Source of the DNA: JARIHC01 sp035692985
GTDB taxonomy: Bacteria > Patescibacteriota > Saccharimonadia > Saccharimonadales > UBA4665
Assembly: GCA_035692985.1 (NCBI GenBank)
Contig: DASSHG010000009.1
Location: forward strand, 212,747-276,746
Direction of reading: 5' to 3'
DNA: 64,000 nt
A model generated the notes under the pieces. That model was not told the DNA's origin. It saw only the letters and a list, made by a program, of their open reading frames with translations, and did not search any database. Numbering within the stretch: the first letter of the stretch is position 1; each line of letters starts with the position of its first letter. Below, piece by piece: positions 34,016 through 43,167 of this stretch. The position numbers and the translations under genes were made by a program.

Positions 34016-35083
34016 ATGGCCGGGCAGCCGAGGATAGAAGTCTTACTGGACGAAGTAATTAAGAAAAAGGGCTCCGATTTGCATATCCAGGTCGGTTTGC
34101 CGCCAATGCTGCGCGTCGACGGCTCCCTGGTAGCGGTAACCGGTGCCGATATATTGGACGAAGAGGCGGTAGAGACCCTGGTATTCGCCATTTTGGACGA
34201 AGACCAAAAGCAGATCTTGCTCAAAGATAAAGAGTTTGACTTCAGTTTCGCTTACGGCGATCTGGGGCGTTTCCGCGTTAACGCCTTCCACGAACGCGGC
34301 AACATGGCGGCCGCGCTGCGCCTGATCCCGAACGAAATCCCGTCAATCGAGCAGCTCGGCTTGCCGCAAATCGTCAACAAATTCGCCGATTATCCGCGCG
34401 GCCTGGTGCTGGTGACCGGCCCGACCGGCTCCGGCAAATCAACCACGTTAGCCTCGCTGGTCAAGAAGATCAACGAAGAAAAAGCCGTCCATATCATTAC
34501 CATTGAAGACCCCATCGAGTACACCCACAAATCGCAAAAATCAGTGGTTGTCCAGCGGGAAGTGCACTACGATACCTACTCGTTTAGCGCCGCGCTGCGC
34601 TCAGCTTTGCGCGAAGATCCGGACGTCGTGCTGGTTGGTGAGATGCGCGACCTGGAGACTATCGCCAGCGCTATTACCATCGCCGAAACCGGCCACTTGG
34701 TGTTCGCCACGCTGCACACCAACAGCGCTTCCCAAAGTATCGATCGCATGATTGATGTCTTTCCGCCGCACCAGCAGCCGCAAATCCGCGCCCAGCTGTC
34801 CAATATCTTGATGTCGATCACTTCGCAGCGGCTGATCCCGTCGATTGGTGGTGGACGTGTGGCGGCGGCTGAGATCCTGGTAGCCACGCCGGCGGTCCGC
34901 AACATCATCCGCGAGGGTAAAAGCCACCAGCTGGAAGCCGTTATCCAAACTGGTGCCGAGTTCGGCATGCAGTCTATGGACAAAACACTGGTCAACTTAA
35001 TCCATGCCGGCACAATCACCTATGATGAGGCCCGCAATTTCGCCGTCGACCTTGATGAACTGGACAGGTTAATGAGGAATTAA
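34016..35083 (+). CDS. pilT: Pilus retraction ATPase PilT
   Basis: 355 residues. Disassembles pilin to retract the pilus, driving twitching. Motifs: GSDLHIQVGLPPMLRVDG, Walker A GPTGSGKSTT (~135), ITIEDPIEY, Walker B LREDPDVVLVGEMRDLET, and the PilT-specific C-terminal AIRNLIREGK-type helix seen here as AVRNIIREGKSHQ. GGGAAGGTGGGA precedes ATG 34016. Having both PilB and PilT means a retractable pilus. Confidence 0.95.
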   Translation: MAGQPRIEVLLDEVIKKKGSDLHIQVGLPPMLRVDGSLVAVTGADILDEEAVETLVFAILDEDQKQILLKDKEFDFSFAYGDLGRFRVNAFHERGNMAAALRLIPNEIPSIEQLGLPQIVNKFADYPRGLVLVTGPTGSGKSTTLASLVKKINEEKAVHIITIEDPIEYTHKSQKSVVVQREVHYDTYSFSAALRSALREDPDVVLVGEMRDLETIASAITIAETGHLVFATLHTNSASQSIDRMIDVFPPHQQPQIRAQLSNILMSITSQRLIPSIGGGRVAAAEILVATPAVRNIIREGKSHQLEAVIQTGAEFGMQSMDKTLVNLIHAGTITYDEARNFAVDLDELDRLMRN

Positions 35084-35102
35084 TGAGACGGGAACTCCGC
35101 CG

Positions 35103-36320
35103 ATGATAAATTTCACCTACGAAGCCAAAAACGCCAAAACCGGTAAAAAAGTCAAAGCCCGCGTCCAGGCCGATAGCGAACAGGCAGCCTCCAAGCTCAT
35201 CCGCGAGCAGGGACTAACACCCCTCAGCATCAAGGCCGACCGCGGCGAGGGGCATTTCCGCTGGCACCGCATCCGCACCAAGGATAAAGTGCTCTTTAGC
35301 CGCCAGCTGTCCACGTTGATTAACGCCGGCCTGCCGCTGGTCCAAAGCCTGCGCAGCGTTTCCCAGCAAACCACCAACAAGGCCTTCCAGGTTGTTATCA
35401 ACCAGGTTATTACCGATGTAGAGGGCGGCATTTCTTTCAGCGCCGCGCTGGCCAAGCACCCGACAGTTTTCAATAGGGTGTTCGTTAACTTGGTGGCGGC
35501 TGCCGAAGCTTCCGGCACGCTGGACAAAGGCCTGGAGCGGTTGGCCAACCAACAGGAAAAGGACGCCGACATTATTAGCAAAGTCCGCGGCGCCATGATT
35601 TATCCCGGCATTGTGCTGGCGGTGATGATCGTGGTGGTGATCTTCATGGTGGTAAAGGTCTTGCCGCAAGTGCAGAGTATTTACAAGGGCTTGCCGGGCG
35701 TTTCGCTGCCGCTGCCGACCCGCGCGTTACTTGGCGTTTCCTATATAATCACCCATTTCTGGTGGCTGGTGATACTGCTTATAGTGGCGATTATCTTCCT
35801 GGGCTCGCGCTGGGCTCGCACCATTGGCGGCCGCTCGGCTATCGATAAATTCAAGATGAAGGCCTGGCCGGTCGGCCCGCTGTTTATGAAGATGTACATG
35901 GCGCGTTTCGCCCGCACCGGCACCACGTTGGTAGCTGCCGGCGTACCGCTGATCCAAATGCTGGAAATTACCGCCGAGGCTGTCAATAACGTGCATGTGG
36001 CGGCTTCTATCCGGCGGGCGATCGACAAGGTCAAGGGCGGCAAATCATTGTCCGAATCCATCGAACACGATCCCAACTTCCTGGAGTTGGTGCCCAACAT
36101 GCTGCATATCGGCGAGCAATCTGGCGCTATGGAGACTATGCTGTCCAAAGTCGCCGATTACTATGAAAAAGAGGTCGATAATGAGATCAAGACCATCAAC
36201 ACCATCATCGAGCCGGTCATGATGGTAATCATGGGCCTGATCGCCATCACTATCGTGGCGGCCGTGCTGCTGCCGATTTACGGCCTGGTCAACCAATCCG
36301 GTTTCACGAATAACATCTAA
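35103..36320 (+). CDS. pilC: Pilus inner-membrane platform protein PilC
   Basis: 405 residues. Two GspF-type helical domains (~65-190 and ~270-390), each followed by membrane spans (three in total: ~165-187, ~215-235, ~370-395). Motifs FSRQLSTLINAGLPLVQSLRS and FARTGTTLVAAGVPLIQMLE are the paired GspF repeats. Interacts with PilB/PilT and pilin. Stop overlaps the following pilin start (TAATG). Confidence 0.95.
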   Translation: MINFTYEAKNAKTGKKVKARVQADSEQAASKLIREQGLTPLSIKADRGEGHFRWHRIRTKDKVLFSRQLSTLINAGLPLVQSLRSVSQQTTNKAFQVVINQVITDVEGGISFSAALAKHPTVFNRVFVNLVAAAEASGTLDKGLERLANQQEKDADIISKVRGAMIYPGIVLAVMIVVVIFMVVKVLPQVQSIYKGLPGVSLPLPTRALLGVSYIITHFWWLVILLIVAIIFLGSRWARTIGGRSAIDKFKMKAWPVGPLFMKMYMARFARTGTTLVAAGVPLIQMLEITAEAVNNVHVAASIRRAIDKVKGGKSLSESIEHDPNFLELVPNMLHIGEQSGAMETMLSKVADYYEKEVDNEIKTINTIIEPVMMVIMGLIAITIVAAVLLPIYGLVNQSGFTNNI

Positions 36321-36823
36321 TGAGAAGCCCTAGTTTACGCAGTCAGTCCGGTTTCACTATTGTCGAAACCATAATTGTGCTAGCTATTGCCGGCATAATC
36401 CTGCTTATTGTGCTGCTGGCTATTCCAGTCTTGAAACGTAATAGTACCAACAATCAACGCACCCAGGACGTGCAAACGGTTTTACAGGCCGTATCAACTT
36501 ATGAATTGAACCACTCTGGTACTATTCCCAATACAGTCAACTTACATAATTTTCTAAACACTTACGAGAAAAACAAATTGACATACTATGATCTAAACAA
36601 TCGGAATAGCATAAGAGTTTCTACTCCTAATGCCACTGACACCCTTCAAACATATCCACCCGTAACGACGCCAATTACCTTGGACAACATGCTGGTTAAT
36701 AACCATGCTAAATGTGTTCCGGGCGGTACTGCTACTAACCAAGGGGCAGGCTATAGTGACGTAGTAGCCCTATATGCCATTGAAACCGCAAGCGGGTCAG
36801 TGCCTCACTGCCAACAGTTATAG
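36320..36823 (+). CDS. Type IV prepilin
   Basis: 167 residues. Short basic leader ending in G, followed by FTIVETIIVLAIAGIILLIV, the class III signal with Glu5 and the ~20-residue hydrophobic helix. The C-terminal part has two Cys (~133 and 164) that could form the D-region disulfide. Base composition is more AT-rich than pilC. Related to the next pilin (both end with Y-ETxxGSxxxC). Confidence 0.9.
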   Translation: MRSPSLRSQSGFTIVETIIVLAIAGIILLIVLLAIPVLKRNSTNNQRTQDVQTVLQAVSTYELNHSGTIPNTVNLHNFLNTYEKNKLTYYDLNNRNSIRVSTPNATDTLQTYPPVTTPITLDNMLVNNHAKCVPGGTATNQGAGYSDVVALYAIETASGSVPHCQQL

Positions 36824-36852
36824 GATCTCTGTGGATAAGTTCCTAAACTGGC

Positions 36853-36881
36853 TTGCATTTTGCCCGCTAACAGATTATCAT
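36853..36881 (+). promoter_or_regulatory. Dedicated promoter of the second pilin
   Basis: TTGCAT (36853-36858), 17 bp, TATCAT (36876-36881), start about 36888, leader of ~37 nt. Together with the terminator after the gene this makes the pilin an independent unit. Confidence 0.55.
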
Positions 36882-36924
36882 CAAACCATAAGCAACAACA
36901 CTTAAATTGCAAAGGGCACCTGCA

Positions 36925-37422
36925 ATGATTAGCAAACTACAAAAACGCAACAATGAAGGGTTCACTATTATCGAAGTCATGATCGTGCTGGCTATCGCCG
37001 CGCTGATCCTTTTAATTGTCCTGCTGGCTGTTCCGGCGCTACAGCGGAACTCTAGGAACACGACTATCAAGAATGATGCTAGCTCGGTGGCAGGTGGAAT
37101 TAACACCTCGGAGTCAGATAATAATGGCACAACTCCGACCAACGTAACGGGTACCGGTACCGTAACTATCACTAACACCGCCCCCTCCACAATTAGAGTA
37201 AACGGCGGCACTGCTGTAACTTTCTTAGCATCTACCTCTGGGGCACCAACTGCGGCAGGTGGTGGAGCTGGACAGGTACCGAATAGCTCTATCGTGGTCT
37301 GGGGTGGCCATACTTGCCCGACTGCCCAAGGTGGTAGTGGCCAAGCAAGTGCACGCGCCTTCGCTCTCTTCTACGCAGTTGAAACCTCAAATGGCTCAAC
37401 TCTACAGTGTCTTGACACTTAA
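36925..37422 (+). CDS. Type IV prepilin, probable major pilin
   Basis: 165 residues from ATG 36925 (an in-frame TTG at 36907 is less likely). Leader NNEG then FTIIEVMIVLAIAALILLIVLL. The rest is Thr/Ser/Asn/Gly-rich, typical of a glycosylated or surface-exposed pilin, with two Cys (in HTCPTAQ and LQCLDT). It has its own promoter and is followed by a strong terminator, which suggests it is the abundant subunit (inference). Confidence 0.88.
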   Translation: MISKLQKRNNEGFTIIEVMIVLAIAALILLIVLLAVPALQRNSRNTTIKNDASSVAGGINTSESDNNGTTPTNVTGTGTVTITNTAPSTIRVNGGTAVTFLASTSGAPTAAGGGAGQVPNSSIVVWGGHTCPTAQGGSGQASARAFALFYAVETSNGSTLQCLDT

Positions 37423-37446
37423 ATCAGGACTCAAGCGATCGGTAGC

Positions 37447-37480
37447 AAATAAAACAGGCCCAGCGGGGTCTGTTTTATTT
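37447..37480. terminator. Bidirectional intrinsic terminator after the pilin
   Basis: AAATAAAACAG (37447-37457) pairs perfectly with CTGTTTTATTT (37470-37480) with extra C-G pairs inside; A-tract and T-tract flank the hairpin. Confidence 0.85.
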
Positions 37481-37500
37481 GTGTGCTACTATTATTGCTA

Positions 37501-38292
37501 ATGATTATTGCCATCCTCGCGGTTGTAGGGCTTTGTCTCGGCAGTTTCGTCAACGCGCTGGTGTGGCGCGTCCATGAACATCTTTCGATTGCCAAGGGCC
37601 GCTCGATGTGTCCGCACTGCAAGCACACGCTGGCTGCCAAAGATCTGGTGCCGGTGCTGAGCTGGTTGGCGCTTCGCGGCAAGTGCCGTTACTGCGACAA
37701 GCCCATATCCGCCCAGTACCCGCTGGTGGAGCTATCCACGACGGCTTTATTTGTAGCCTCGTATATCTGGTGGCCGGCCACGTTCGATTCCTCACCTCAG
37801 ACAGCAATCTTTATACTTTGGCTGGCGCTCCTGACAGGATTGGTCGCGCTGGCAGTGTATGATCTGCGCTGGTTCTTGCTGCCAAATCGCCTGGTATATC
37901 CGCTGGCAGTGGTCGCGGCTGCTCAAGCCATTATTAGTATCTTGAATGCCGGCCATCCGGCCACGGCGCTATTAAACACCATTCTGGGCGTCGTGGTGGG
38001 CGGCGGCATTTTCTACGTATTATTCCAGGGCTCAAAAGGCAAATGGATAGGCGGCGGCGACGTCAAACTGGGTGCTCTGCTCGGTCTAATAGTAGCCGCG
38101 CCGGGCCGCGCCGTACTGTTCATATTCTTTGGATCGCTGCTCGGCAGCCTGGCCAGCCTGCCGCTATTGGCCAGGGGCCGCCTGAAACGCACCAGTGTTA
38201 TCCCGTTCGGGCCGTTTTTGATTGCCGGAGCTATTATAACCGTATTGTTTGGCGCCGATATCCTGCACTGGTACCAACAGGTGTTACTCTGA
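37501..38292 (+). CDS. pilD: Prepilin peptidase/methyltransferase PilD
   Basis: 263 residues from ATG 37501 (an in-frame GTG lies 18 nt earlier). An A24 aspartic peptidase that cleaves and N-methylates prepilins. N-terminal domain with two zinc-type pairs, CPHC and CRYC (~39-42 and ~64-67), then multiple membrane spans with the catalytic motifs YDLRWFLLPNR (first Asp) and GGGDVKLGALLG (GxGD, second Asp). Lies just after the pilin terminator. Confidence 0.94.
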   Translation: MIIAILAVVGLCLGSFVNALVWRVHEHLSIAKGRSMCPHCKHTLAAKDLVPVLSWLALRGKCRYCDKPISAQYPLVELSTTALFVASYIWWPATFDSSPQTAIFILWLALLTGLVALAVYDLRWFLLPNRLVYPLAVVAAAQAIISILNAGHPATALLNTILGVVVGGGIFYVLFQGSKGKWIGGGDVKLGALLGLIVAAPGRAVLFIFFGSLLGSLASLPLLARGRLKRTSVIPFGPFLIAGAIITVLFGADILHWYQQVLL

Positions 38293-38308
38293 TATACTTA
38301 AAGACATT

Positions 38309-39130
38309 ATGCTGGGTGGCAAAAATAAACAACACCGCCAGCCGCTAGGCTATACCATCGTTGAAGTGATGATCGTCTTGGCGGTCTCGGGCATGATGTT
38401 CCTGATAGCCGCCAACTTCATCAACGGCAAGCAGGAGCGGGCAGCTTTCACCCAGGGGAGCAATGACACCGTATCTAAATTGCAAGGAGTTGTTGAAGAC
38501 ATTACCGACGGCCACTACAGCGATGTGCCCATACAGTGTGTTGTGCCGGCCGATAATAGCCGGCTGGAGCTGAACCCTTCGGCCAATGACGTCCAGGGCC
38601 AGAATCCGGACTGTGTTTTCTTGGGCAAGATCATGCGGTTTTACGCTCCGGACGCCGGCGGCAATAAAACTAATTACAGCCTTTACTCTATCGCGGCGGC
38701 GCGCCAAATCACCGGCTTCCCGGATAACTTGGTTGGCGCCATCCCCAACCTGACCATCCAGTCGGTCATTCCCCAAAGCTTGTATGTCAAGGATATGACC
38801 GTAACCGATACGGGCACACCTCCGGGCACTCACTCCAATGTTTTCAACATTGGCTTCGCGCAGGGGATAGGTAATGTTAGCGGCGAGGGCGTGTATTTAA
38901 CGGGTGCCCAGCAGCCTGTCCGGCTAATTTATGCTAATACTACTAGTGGGAACGAAAGCAATATAGCCGGTCTCACCATCCAGTCGGCCAAGTCGGCCAC
39001 CATTTGCTTGACGGACGGTACCCGTTACGCCCAAATCCTGATCGGCGCCGTGGTTGGTGGAGCGGGCAATAGCAATAACGACAACCAGCTCAATATAAGC
39101 GCCCAGCAGCTAGGAACCAATCCATGCTAA
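38309..39130 (+). CDS. Minor prepilin-like protein
   Basis: 273 residues from ATG 38309, chosen because TATACT (38293-38298) lies 10 nt upstream and the longer frame runs into pilD. Prepilin signal QPLG-YTIVEVMIVLAVSGMMFLIA (Tyr replaces the usual Phe). A large C-terminal domain with several Cys. Begins a four-gene set of minor pilins. Overlaps the next gene by 7 bp. Confidence 0.85.
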   Translation: MLGGKNKQHRQPLGYTIVEVMIVLAVSGMMFLIAANFINGKQERAAFTQGSNDTVSKLQGVVEDITDGHYSDVPIQCVVPADNSRLELNPSANDVQGQNPDCVFLGKIMRFYAPDAGGNKTNYSLYSIAAARQITGFPDNLVGAIPNLTIQSVIPQSLYVKDMTVTDTGTPPGTHSNVFNIGFAQGIGNVSGEGVYLTGAQQPVRLIYANTTSGNESNIAGLTIQSAKSATICLTDGTRYAQILIGAVVGGAGNSNNDNQLNISAQQLGTNPC

Positions 39131-39612
39131 AAAAACTTCGCGCTAACCAGTCCGGCGACACGATTGTAGAGGTTATGATAGTGCTGGCCGTGCTCGGTCT
39201 GGCGATCGGCATATCCTACGCGACCGCTAATCGCAGTCTGCTAAATGCCCGTCAGGCCCAGGAAAACTCCCAGGCTTCCGCCGCCGCCCAATCACAAGTT
39301 GAACAGTTGGTTTCAATTGGCTGCACCTCTAAAAACCCCACCTGCGCCACCAATAATTTACTCGACAATTACCTAGCAGCGCACTCTCCGACCTCATCAT
39401 TTTGTATTGTAGCCGGCCAGCCTAAAGACAGCACCGATTCGGCGTGCCCGGCCCAGGCGGCGCTACCAGGCGCCAGCGTCGCGATCAAATGTATTGCCAG
39501 TTGCACGGCGCCGGTGTCTCCGGCCCGCACTTTTGAAGTCACCGTCAGCTGGGATGATGTGCTGGGGCAAGGCCGCGATACCGTAACGCAGGATTACACG
39601 ATACCGCAATGA
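39124..39612 (+). CDS. Minor prepilin, PilV/PilI-like
   Basis: 162 residues. Signal NQSG-DTIVEVMIVLAVLGLAIG; the residue after the cleavage Gly is Asp instead of Phe, which is unusual but Glu5 is present. Several Cys in the outer domain (GCTSKNPTCA, KCIASCTA). Translationally coupled on both sides (7-bp and 4-bp overlaps). Confidence 0.85.
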   Translation: MLKKLRANQSGDTIVEVMIVLAVLGLAIGISYATANRSLLNARQAQENSQASAAAQSQVEQLVSIGCTSKNPTCATNNLLDNYLAAHSPTSSFCIVAGQPKDSTDSACPAQAALPGASVAIKCIASCTAPVSPARTFEVTVSWDDVLGQGRDTVTQDYTIPQ

Positions 39613-40373
39613 CAAGAATCATAGCCAAAACACGCCGCGGCCAGGCAGGTTTCACGATTATCGAGCTGATGATCGCCACGGCCGTATTATCGACTATTTT
39701 GGTGTTAGTTACAGTGGTGATGGTTAATATCGGCAGCCTGTATTACAAAGGCATCAACCAGGCCAAGGTCCAGGATAACGTCCGCAGCATCAATGACGAA
39801 ATAGACCGTTATGTCCAGCTCAGCGACCAAGCACCGACAGATCCGGTAGACGGCCCTAACGGTACCCACATGATTTGCGTCGGGCCGGCCCGTTATGCTT
39901 ATATATTGGGCGTCCAAATTGGCCACCCGGCACCAAAAACGCCGCCCGACCCCACAACGGTCTACCATCAGGTGCTGTGGCGCGACACCAACCCGGTGCA
40001 GGGCAGCTGTTCGACAAAGATTGATCCGAACGATCCGCATTCCCCGCAAATTAGCTTGGTCAGCACTTCGCTGGCGCATGACGACGCGCAGAATAACGGC
40101 ACAGAACTAATTACTGACAACTCCCGCCTAACGGAGTTTTCTATAACTGCCGGCTCGCCGTCCACAGTGACGGTCGGCGTGGCCTACGGCGACGATGACC
40201 TGTTGTGCAACCCCACCGCACTCCCTAGCAGCTGCACCACCTCAGACGCAATGAACGGCTGGGCCAACTATACCGAAAACGTTTTGTGCAAGGGCGGCAA
40301 AGGCGAGCAGTTCTGCTCAACCGCGCAACTCACTACATCGGTAGTCAAACGGCTGGGAGGGGATTCGTTCTGA
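39609..40373 (+). CDS. Minor prepilin, PilW/PilJ-like
   Basis: 254 residues. Signal GQAG-FTIIELMIATAVLSTILVLVTV followed by a long outer domain with Cys pairs. Starts with a 4-bp overlap (ATGA) after the preceding minor pilin. Size and order (V-W-X) fit the tip-complex minor pilins of other type IV pili. Confidence 0.85.
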   Translation: MTRIIAKTRRGQAGFTIIELMIATAVLSTILVLVTVVMVNIGSLYYKGINQAKVQDNVRSINDEIDRYVQLSDQAPTDPVDGPNGTHMICVGPARYAYILGVQIGHPAPKTPPDPTTVYHQVLWRDTNPVQGSCSTKIDPNDPHSPQISLVSTSLAHDDAQNNGTELITDNSRLTEFSITAGSPSTVTVGVAYGDDDLLCNPTALPSSCTTSDAMNGWANYTENVLCKGGKGEQFCSTAQLTTSVVKRLGGDSF

Positions 40374-40395
40374 TCTTCTTCTGATATAATGATAT

Positions 40396-41559
40396 ATGAA
40401 AAGAATAAGCGCCATGCAGCGACCATCTAACACAAAACTCAATGAACGGGGATTCGCCTCAATAGTCATCGCCCTGATTCTGATCATAGTTTTGGCGCTG
40501 TTCACCGTCGGTTTCGCCCAGCTGGCCCGCCGCGAACAACAGACCGCCTTGGACAAACAAAAGGCCACCCAGGCGAATTACGCCGCTGAAAGCGGCATAA
40601 ATAATGCCTACAAGGATATCTTGAGTGGCAAAATAAATGATTCTACCGCCAGCTCGACTACCTGTATGACCGGCACCAATGCCAGCGGCGGCACGAAGAC
40701 CTTGCCAATAGGGTCAAGCGGCGCGCTCACGGCCAAGCAGAACATTAACTCTACCAACGGCGTAAGTTATAGCTGTGTGCTGGTAACACTAAAGACCAAC
40801 GACCTGCAGGTTGACGGCTTGTTGCCAAATTCCGGCCGCCATATGATGTTCAACACCACCGACCCCTTGGATACACTGACATTTACTTGGGGTAGCGACA
40901 CCGGCCGCACCAATTTTGCCCCCAGCCTTGATCCGGATAAGCCGCGTTTGCCAACCCTGGCCAACTGGACATATCCGCCACTGGTCGAATTTAGCATTAC
41001 CAAGATCAGCGGTTTGCCGGCGACTGGCGCCGACCAGTATCTGCGTGATAATACCTGCACGTTTTACGCCTATCCGTCCGGCGGCGGCTCCAACAGCGTG
41101 TCAGTTACCAGCTCTTTGGCTCCTTATAGTGCCTGTGATCAGCAACATCAAGGGCAGGTAGTGTCTGGCGCTTGCTCCGGTACCGGCACTTATCCGTGTT
41201 CGGTTAAGCTTTCGGGGCTGGGCGGCCAGCAATACGTTATCCACTTCGTGGATTTTTACGATACGTCCAATATCCTGGTAACAGCCAGCAAAGCAGGGGG
41301 CGGCGGCACAACTTTCACCGGAGAGCCGATAATCGATGTGACCGGCAAGGCCCGAGACGTCTTAAAACGCTTGCGTGTGCGTGTGTTTACAAACAACGGG
41401 AGCGGAAACACTCCGGACGACAATTCTATCCTGCCGAACAGCGCGCTAGAAGCCCAAAACCTCTGCAAGCGCGTCCAGGCGGCTCCATCCACAACCGATT
41501 TTCCGCAGGGCAGCTCATACGATACCGGCACCAGCACCTCCTGCGGCCTCAGCAACTAA
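40396..41559 (+). CDS. PilX-like pilus tip protein
   Basis: 387 residues. After a basic leader, ERG-FASIVIALILIIVLALFTVGFAQLA, then NYAAESGINNAYKD, the PilX N-terminal signature. No Glu at position 5, as is common for PilX/GspK. A long Ser/Thr/Gly-rich outer domain with at least eight Cys. TATAAT (40385-40390) lies 5 nt before ATG 40396, so it may be separately transcribed as a leaderless message. Ends 2 bp from the convergent recombinase gene. Confidence 0.82.
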   Translation: MKRISAMQRPSNTKLNERGFASIVIALILIIVLALFTVGFAQLARREQQTALDKQKATQANYAAESGINNAYKDILSGKINDSTASSTTCMTGTNASGGTKTLPIGSSGALTAKQNINSTNGVSYSCVLVTLKTNDLQVDGLLPNSGRHMMFNTTDPLDTLTFTWGSDTGRTNFAPSLDPDKPRLPTLANWTYPPLVEFSITKISGLPATGADQYLRDNTCTFYAYPSGGGSNSVSVTSSLAPYSACDQQHQGQVVSGACSGTGTYPCSVKLSGLGGQQYVIHFVDFYDTSNILVTASKAGGGGTTFTGEPIIDVTGKARDVLKRLRVRVFTNNGSGNTPDDNSILPNSALEAQNLCKRVQAAPSTTDFPQGSSYDTGTSTSCGLSN

Positions 41560-41561
41560 AT

Positions 41562-42455
41562 TCACTCAGCGTGCCGGTGGAATTTCTCGTGAACACTTTT
41601 GAGATGCGGATCGGTGACATGCGTATAAATTTGCGTAGTTGCGATGTTACTGTGGCCAAGCATGGCCTGCACGGAACGCAGGTCGGCACCATTCATTAAC
41701 AGGTCGGTTGCGAAACTGTGCCGCAGGGTGTGCGGGCTGACATGCTTGGTGATACCAGCCAATAGAGCATAGCGGGCCACCAACCGCTGTACGCTGCGCG
41801 CCGTCAGCCGGTTTTTCAGCTTGCCGCTATAACGAACAAAAAGAGGCGGCATATTGTCCTGGCGCTTCTGCAAATAGTGTTCAATCCACTTGGCAGCCTC
41901 GGGACTGATAAAAATCGGCCGGTCTTTCTGGCCCTTGCCGCGCACCATAAACTCGCGCCGCTTCAGGTTAACGTGGTCGCGGTCCAGGCCGACGAGTTCG
42001 CTGACACGCAGCCCCGAACTAAAAAGTAGCTCTAGGATCGCGCGGTCGCGCAAGCCATTTATGCTGTTCAAGTCCGGCTGCGCAAAAATCCGTTTCAATT
42101 CGTCCTCATTCAGGAATGTTACCTGTTTGCGCCGGGTGCGGGCCAGTTCAACCTTGTCGGCCGGCAGGGCGGGGATGTCGCGTTTGGCGCAATATTTCAG
42201 AAAACTGCGCAGGGCGATCAGGTGATAATTTTGCGTGGTTTTGCCGAGCTCGTCCGACGTATTGGTGCCTAGCCGGTTGAGCCATAGCCGCCATTTGCGG
42301 ATCATCTCAACGTCGATATCACTGACTTTAATCTCACCAGCAAAATCTACTAGCCTTGTTAAGTAATGGTCATAGTTTTCAATCGTTTTCTGCGAGCGGT
42401 TCTGCTCGAGTTCCAAATACTCTAAGAATTCCGTTTTGACTTTGGCAAATAACAT
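41562..42455 (-). CDS. Tyrosine recombinase XerC/XerD-like
   Basis: 297 residues. N-terminal SAM-like core-binding domain (~1-90) and catalytic domain (~105-290) with the full set of catalytic residues: SGLRVSEL (Arg), a Lys in RGKGQKDRP, HTLRHSFATDLL (His-x-x-Arg), LGHSNIATTQIYTH (His and nucleophilic Tyr). Being the only one here and near full length, it is probably the chromosome-dimer resolvase that works with FtsK; an integron or phage role is less likely as no att site is seen. Confidence 0.92.
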   Translation of the reverse strand: MLFAKVKTEFLEYLELEQNRSQKTIENYDHYLTRLVDFAGEIKVSDIDVEMIRKWRLWLNRLGTNTSDELGKTTQNYHLIALRSFLKYCAKRDIPALPADKVELARTRRKQVTFLNEDELKRIFAQPDLNSINGLRDRAILELLFSSGLRVSELVGLDRDHVNLKRREFMVRGKGQKDRPIFISPEAAKWIEHYLQKRQDNMPPLFVRYSGKLKNRLTARSVQRLVARYALLAGITKHVSPHTLRHSFATDLLMNGADLRSVQAMLGHSNIATTQIYTHVTDPHLKSVHEKFHRHAE

Positions 42456-42601
42456 AAGCGAATTATAACATTGTGCGACACGCGGCTGCAGCTTTTGTTT
42501 GGTTTACCCAGTCGCACCACATACATTTATTCAGAATGCTTAAGTAAAGGAAAGATAAATATGAGCTGGACGCCAACCTCTTACTAGACTAGAATAAAGG
42601 C

Positions 42602-43066
42602 ATGGAAAAAACCCTCATAATCGCTAAGCCGGACGCCGTGCAGCGCGGCCTGATCGGCGAAATTATCAAACGTTTAGAAAATAAAGGCCTCAAACTGACC
42701 GGTATCAAAATGGCCAGCCTGAGTGAGGCCATGCTGCGCGACCACTACGCCGAGCACGTCGATAAAGATTTCTACGCTGGCCTGGAAAAGTTCATGAAAA
42801 GCTCGCCGGTAGTGCTGATGGCCTGGGAAGGCTACCAGTGCGTCGACGCCGTCAGGGCGCTGGTCGGCGCCACCAATCCGCGCCAGGCGGTGCCCGGCTC
42901 TATCAGGGGTGATTTGGCCGCCGGCACCGGCCGGAATCTGATCCATTCTTCGGATTCTAAAAAAACCGGCGAAGCCGAGGTAGCCAGTTTCTTTAAGGAC
43001 GGTGAACTATTCGACTATGACAAGTCGGAATACATCCACGTTTACGAAGACAATGAGCGCGCTTAG
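42602..43066 (+). CDS. ndk: Nucleoside diphosphate kinase
   Basis: 154 residues. Exchanges phosphate between NTPs and NDPs through a phospho-His. Motifs TLIIAKPDAVQRGLIGEIIKR and the active site NLIHSSDS, where the usual NxxHGSD appears as NLIHSSD. TAGAAT at 42590-42595 lies 6 nt before the ATG (leaderless). In an organism with little nucleotide synthesis this salvage enzyme is central. Confidence 0.96.
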   Translation: MEKTLIIAKPDAVQRGLIGEIIKRLENKGLKLTGIKMASLSEAMLRDHYAEHVDKDFYAGLEKFMKSSPVVLMAWEGYQCVDAVRALVGATNPRQAVPGSIRGDLAAGTGRNLIHSSDSKKTGEAEVASFFKDGELFDYDKSEYIHVYEDNERA

Positions 43067-43074
43067 ATCGCTAG

Positions 43075-43149
43075 GCCCCCGTAGTTTAACGGATAAAACA
43101 ACTCCCTCCTAAGGAGTAGATAGAGGTTCGATTCCTCTCGGGGACACCA
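43075..43149 (+). tRNA. tRNA-Arg (anticodon CCT)
   Basis: Cloverleaf: acceptor 43075-43081/43139-43145, D stem GTTT/AAAC, anticodon stem ACTCC/GGAGT around loop CTCCTAA, T arm AGAGG/CCTCT with TTCGATT loop, CCA encoded at 43147-43149. The second acceptor pair is a C-A mismatch (43076/43144). Confidence 0.92.
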
Positions 43150-43167
43150 GACTGATACAATATCCTT

